Below are positions 59,120 to 64,000 of a DNA stretch of 64,000 nt, in pieces. The notes under the pieces were generated by a model. It made no database searches and was not told where the DNA came from. It saw only the letters and a program-made list of their open reading frames with translations. The first letter of the stretch is position 1, and the number at the start of each line of letters is the position of its first letter. Origin of the DNA: Acanthornis magna (taxonomy: Eukaryota; Chordata; Aves; Passeriformes; Acanthizidae). Location: the NCBI GenBank assembly GCA_036785705.1, contig JAWUZG010000051.1, forward strand, positions 16,396,501 to 16,460,500, given 5' to 3'. The position numbers and the translations under genes were made by a program.

Positions 59120-62100
59120 TACTGGTGTTTGAGGATTTGAAGAGGGAGATAACAGCGGGAGGGAGGGAGAATTTGAAGAGGGAGAACACTTGAGGTGATC
59201 TCAAGGCGCAGAGTGAACAGGGCAAGGGAAAATGGGCTGCCTGACAGCTTTAGTAAAGGACTTGCAATGGAGTTTGATGATACACATCTCACTGGGCATC
59301 CACTCTAGTAAGACCTCTAGTAAAGGCAAGAAATTACCTTTCCAGGAGTTAGGATTTCTCATTTGTGACAAGCACAATTTCTCAAAGAAGCTGGTGAAAA
59401 AAGACTTCTGGTGAAAAGTTGTTTGTATTGATTAATTTGGAATAAGAGGAGGAATTGGGACTGGGAACGGGTATAGGCAAGAACCCTTTTTTTTGTGTGT
59501 GCTCAAGGGGGTGTGAGAAACATCAAATGAAGAAAGGAATGAATACAAAACATTTGTGAAGAGTGCAGCCATTGGTATGAAGGACAATGCCTTAATGAAA
59601 ATAGTATGGGGATGGAAGGCGTCTTCCAAGTTCAGCTGCAACAGGATTTGTCTGATGAGTTTCTCCAGCCATTTCCTCAGTCAGGGAATTGGAGATGGAA
59701 GTACCTGTAGAGGAATCCTCTGCCTCACAGAGTGTGATGCAATCAGGTTGAGCAATGGGGGTAGGAGCCTCTCCAGGGCAGATATTGAGGGAAAGAGCAA
59801 GGAGCGTCAGTCCTTCTGTCAGCGCAGGGAAGGGTGTCCTTCAGTGCCTCTTGGCACAGACACGAAGAACCACGGCCATTCTGCCTGTGGGGCTGGCTTT
59901 GTGTCAGATGTAGGCTGGTGGAGGCAGCCCCACCTGCCCTGCCCTGCTCACAGCCCAGAGGCTGGTTTGGCCTGTCTTGCAAGTCTCAGCTGGGCAAAAC
60001 CTGTGCCCTTGGGATCTGGCACCCTCGCTGAGGGCCTCTGGAGTGGTGGTATGTGGGATATGTGGTGTACACAGCTCCTTGCACTGCTCACCTTTGCTCC
60101 CAACACCAAGGCAGGAGAATGGGGCTGCCCCAGGGAATCATCCTGCTGATGGTTGTCACCATGCTCTGTTGATATATTGGTGCTTCAGCCTGACCCCACT
60201 GCCCTTTGCAGCTCAGAAATGTCTCCAGCAGATTGACACAAGAGCTGCTGGCATCTCTTCTGCAAAGGAGCTGAAATGCACCATGAAACGGTCCATCTGT
60301 CAAGGTGCTTTATACACCTGCCTGAAGCAGTGGCCCAGGCTGGGCTGAATTACACTCTGCCCTTCACAGGCGTTTGCTGAGCTTATATTCCAGTCTTCAA
60401 CAAGAAGATGCCAGGAGTCTTTGCAATCATGGTGCCAGCTAACACAGGTCTCCATAAGATTGTCAGAGTCCTGCTCTCTCCCTCTCTGAATGTGTGTTGG
60501 AGATGGTGTTTGTTAGCTTGTCCTTCCAAACAGCCACATGGCAGGGCCCAAAATCTTGGATGTGAATTGAAAGGAGGAGTTAATCCTGCCCTGATGCTGT
60601 CTAGTGGAGCAGGAGTGACAGCTCATGGCAAATTACTTGAGACTTCTTCATGGCAAAAATGCCTTTAGCATGTCCCTCTCTCCTAATCATGGAATTCCTG
60701 GTGCAGTTTTCGATCACTCAGTGAAGCCACTACAGGGAGCCAGAGAAAATGGTCAATAGAAGATGTGATTTGTGGGCAGAAATTATGAAAGACTTGTCAC
60801 CTTTTTAATTTGCATATGTATCATGGTGTGGAAAAGGTGTGGCTGGATTGTTTCTGTGATCATGCATCTCACTGTAATCTTTCACCAATTATTTCCAGAC
60901 TTCAACTACTTTTTCATGTCTGAAAGGCTGTGCTGAGTTCCTGGGACTAATTTGTGTTAGGTGGCCCTGTCACTACCATGCTCCATTCTCCTACTATCTT
61001 CTATTCTGAGCAGATGGTCAAAACAGTGCAAAATTGGATGCGAGAGCACTGTGCTGCTCCTGGTGTCTGCCTCACTTCATATGAGCTTCACAGAGAATTA
61101 TGTGAAATCAATAGGGTCTTCCTTTGAAAATGTCTTGTAGATAGAACTACAAGGCTCACTATAAACTAGTGAGTTTCACATTGAAACGCTGGATAAGAAT
61201 GACTCCTTCCTGTGCCAAACTTGTTTCTGCACTGTTTCTGCTTGCTGAGGAAAAATAATACCTCTCACCTTTAATGTGAAGATTTCAGGATAGTTTAATA
61301 TAAAACATTAATGAATGATACCAATACTCCCACTATAAAAAGAGTGATATTAACTACTCCTTCTTTCATACAGATACAAACCTTGGGATTAAATGGCTTG
61401 TCTGTCTCACTTTGAGAGCTGGGTACAGAACCTGTGAGATAGAAGTTTCAATCCAGTCTTTTAACTGGGAGGTCTTGCTGTAACCAGTTGACCTTGTATT
61501 TGCTGATCTGCCATGCACTTCTTTCCCTTGACATCCTGCACCTAATGCAGGGAGTAAAAAACCCATCCAGTTTTATGGTGAAAGTATCATCTCTGAGAAG
61601 AGAGCAGCAATAGGTTTAGGACTCCCTTCTGGTTTTGTGTGTCCTGAAGGCAGAGCTAGGCACAAGCAGTAGGCAGGTTGTAAGAGATGTCTGTTTTGCT
61701 GGGGAGGGTGAGGCTCCTGGGCAGACATGACATTGTCCTGCTGTGGGAAGAGCACAGAGACGTCAGGCTGAGCATTAGCAGGTGGAGGTTGCTATCCTAA
61801 CACAGCAGCAAACAAGGTGCTGGACCTTGCTCTGCTTTGTAAGGGGTGCAGGTTAGCATCTCTGTCAGGCAATGTGCCTTGCTGTCCCACCCATTAGTGC
61901 TAGAAGCCTATCCATCCCAAATTTGAAGTGCAAAACATGCTAGTAAGGAATAGTCCTTGTACTCAGGAGAGTACCTAGTATTTACATAGGAATGCCTTTT
62001 TTTTTTCCCCTGTCTGGGCCTACTGGATGTATTTTTACTGCCTAGAACTTGAGCCTCCTTACTGTCCATCAAAACAAAATTTGAACCTGCTTTGAAGTAC

Positions 62101-62797
62101 CCACTAGCTTGCTCCAGCCTTGAGCCAGGATTTCAGAAGCAGTGGACAGTTTAATGTGTCAGTATAGACCCAGCTATTTTGCCCTACCTTCAAGAAATTT
62201 GGATCTGCAAAACTCCTGGCAAGAATATTGTATTATGGGGAAGACCATTATCTCTCTCAGGGTGAGAAGGACTTGGCTGCTTTTACTCTGGGAAAGGTAA
62301 CTATGGCTGAAGGTATATACTGTACAATGTCTGGCCTAGAAAATTCTGAAATGGTTGTCTACAGCCTTAGTGCTTTATAAACCTTGCTATATAAGAAGCA
62401 GAAATATATTATTGGTCTTCTGTTGTCTCACTCTGAAAAATGTTCACCTCTCAGGTTTTAGATGGGGGCCCATTATAGACAGGGGAATATGGAGAGAGCA
62501 AGCAAGGAAAAAAGGAATAAATTCTAGTTAGTACAAGCTTTTGCCATGGTTTGTGACTTAAGTATCTTCAAGGTGATGTGAGTTGCAGCCATATTCTTTC
62601 CATGGCATGGGTGAAAACTCCTAGAAAACTACCTTCATAGCTTTTCTCTTTCACAGATGGAAAATGAGTTACATAGGGACACAGAGGTGATGGGAAAGAC
62701 CTCTTTACGTGTTTATCTAAACAGGAGAAAATAGTTTCAAACCACAGCCTGCATCCATAGGCTCAGTGTATCCCCGTACGACATTCCTGTGGCTTAC
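59120..62797. other. Between POPDC2 and the PLA1A exon, no secure feature
   Basis: The terminal PLA1A exon should lie here but cannot be placed with confidence. No repeat is recognised. Confidence 0.4.
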
Positions 62798-62962
62798 CTG
62801 CTATTGAGAGGCAGAGGTGCTATACAGAACTTGCCAACAATGTATGGCTCATCCTTTCTCCAAAAACTGTTCTTGGGCATATACTTCAGGGTCACACTGT
62901 TTATCTGGCAGAGGGGAACTTGGTGGGCGAGCAGGTGTTTGCCTGTCTCCTGGTCCTTAGGT
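62798..62962 (-). CDS. PLA1A: PLA1A, one C-terminal coding exon (partial gene)
   Basis: PLA1A is a secreted phosphatidylserine-specific phospholipase A1 of the lipase family. The 165-nt exon lies between CCTTGCAG and GTAAGCC on the minus strand. It enters and leaves at phase 2. It reads HLLAHQVPLCQINSVTLKYM and then PYIVGKFCIAPLPLNSR, matching human GIIAHATPQCQINQVKFKF and TIIGKFCTALLPVN. This is the C-terminal domain, so the Ser-Asp-His catalytic residues lie right of the window. A possible last exon begins at 60268 or below: acceptor TTTGCAG, phase fits and SCVNL, LSC loosely recall the human end, but that is weak. Orientation facing POPDC2 matches mammalian synteny. Confidence 0.88.
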
Positions 62963-64000
62963 CTGCAAGGCAGCATTAGAGATGTTAGGGATGTGTTCAA
63001 TCAACCTGCAGATGCAGTCCATGTGCAGAGCTGTGGAAACACTGGAGGAACCTGCAGTATTATTGTGAAGCCCTTGCATAATAAAACGGAGTGAGAAGAC
63101 TCATCTGTCATAACCAGACATTGCATGAGCTCTCTCTCCATGTATTATATCTGTATTCAGGAATATTTCTGTATAAATGTTCTTCCTTCCATCACACAAT
63201 TACAATCACTCTTCTTACAGTTGCATATTGATTGAAACACTGCTCAGCTTGCCACAGAGAGGTAAGTGGTAGATTAGTCAACATCTATGAAATTGTGAAT
63301 GGTATGGTTGGGGACCAGTTGTTCACCATTTCTTCCGGTACAATAACTAGGGATTGTGCAAGAAGGCTAAGAGGTGGCAGGCTCAAAAAAAAAATGCACA
63401 GAGGACCATTCCTTTCAAGCGGTTGAAATCCTTGCTGTGGGATGTTGGGAATGTTAAAAAGTTCACATGGCTGTACAAGTCAGGGGAGGGGAACTGGACA
63501 AGTTTGTGGAATACAAAAGCTAGTAAGGATGAAGATCTCATCTTTGGCTCTGAAAGTCCCTGAGATGTAATTAGACAGTGGGAAACTCTGTGGGGAAGTA
63601 TTGCTACATGCTGACACTGAGGATTTTTTTTATACTCTTCTCTAGCTACTTGCTTTTGACCATGTTGAAGGTGGGATTCTGGGGTAGAGGGACCTTTGTC
63701 CATCCCTATGCTCTTACCCAGGTAATGTGAACTGAGGAATGGCAGATGTTTGGTAATGAGCCAATGATCAGAGCCCAGCCAGTCGTGTGCTATAGAGGTG
63801 TGCTGCCCAGGCATTTTAAGTCCCTTCTGTGGAGTCCATCCAGTGGGCCTTACACTTGATCTACTTGGCACCTCCTAGAGCATGGAGATCATTGATTTCC
63901 CTTGTGCTCATGAAGAATAATTTAGGTGTAGCTGACTTGGCATGATCCCAGAATCACCTGGGTAACTGCCTGATCAGAAACATGATGGTAGGGAAGGGGA
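62963..64000. other. PLA1A intron, no exon seen
   Basis: The preceding PLA1A exon (expected to resemble LVEFHLKELRNKDTNIEVTF) was sought on the minus strand and not found. It probably lies beyond the right edge. Confidence 0.45.

Noticed and set aside
59556..60149. Open frame of 197 codons after POPDC2
   Set aside because: It has no resemblance to a known protein and overlaps the region where PLA1A should end on the other strand.

Overview
This is a vertebrate nuclear window, almost certainly from a bird. Its genes are split by GT-AG introns. Its interspersed repeats are CR1-like LINE ends and retroviral LTRs, with no Alu, B1 or L1-like sequence. Four gene loci can be read by protein resemblance: CFAP91 (MAATS1), COX17, POPDC2 and PLA1A. 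Their order and orientation (CFAP91 -, COX17 +, POPDC2 +, PLA1A -) match the neighbourhood I recall from human 3q13.3, mirrored. The abundance of LTRs fits a songbird, but that is inference. No database search was possible, so all homology statements rest on remembered family sequences.

Layout. At 1-23.6 kb the 5' two thirds of CFAP91 lie on the minus strand. Twelve phase-compatible coding exons run from 22566 down to 2293, headed by a CpG island at 22.9-23.6 kb, and the C-terminal exons lie beyond the left edge. From 23.7 to 40.3 kb there is a gene-free interval crowded with retroviral LTRs. It holds two copies of one LTR in inverted orientation, two inverted copies of a retroviral 3' end with its LTR, an LTR-like block with degenerate internal tandem units, a CR1 fragment and microsatellites. 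At 40.4-43.1 kb is COX17 with its own CpG island. At 43.1-47.8 kb I see no gene. At 47.8-59.1 kb is POPDC2, with four coding exons and one alternative C-terminus. From 59.1 to 64 kb only one convincing exon of PLA1A, on the minus strand, is visible.

The genes have unrelated jobs: a ciliary radial-spoke-base protein, a mitochondrial copper chaperone, a cAMP-binding membrane protein of striated muscle, and a secreted phosphatidylserine phospholipase. They are neighbours by ancestral synteny and do not form a functional system. I found no undescribed biological system. The most useful second looks are the inverted LTR pairs, the alternative POPDC2 tail, the unresolved CFAP91 5' end with an RFX-like site, and the LTR beside the COX17 promoter.
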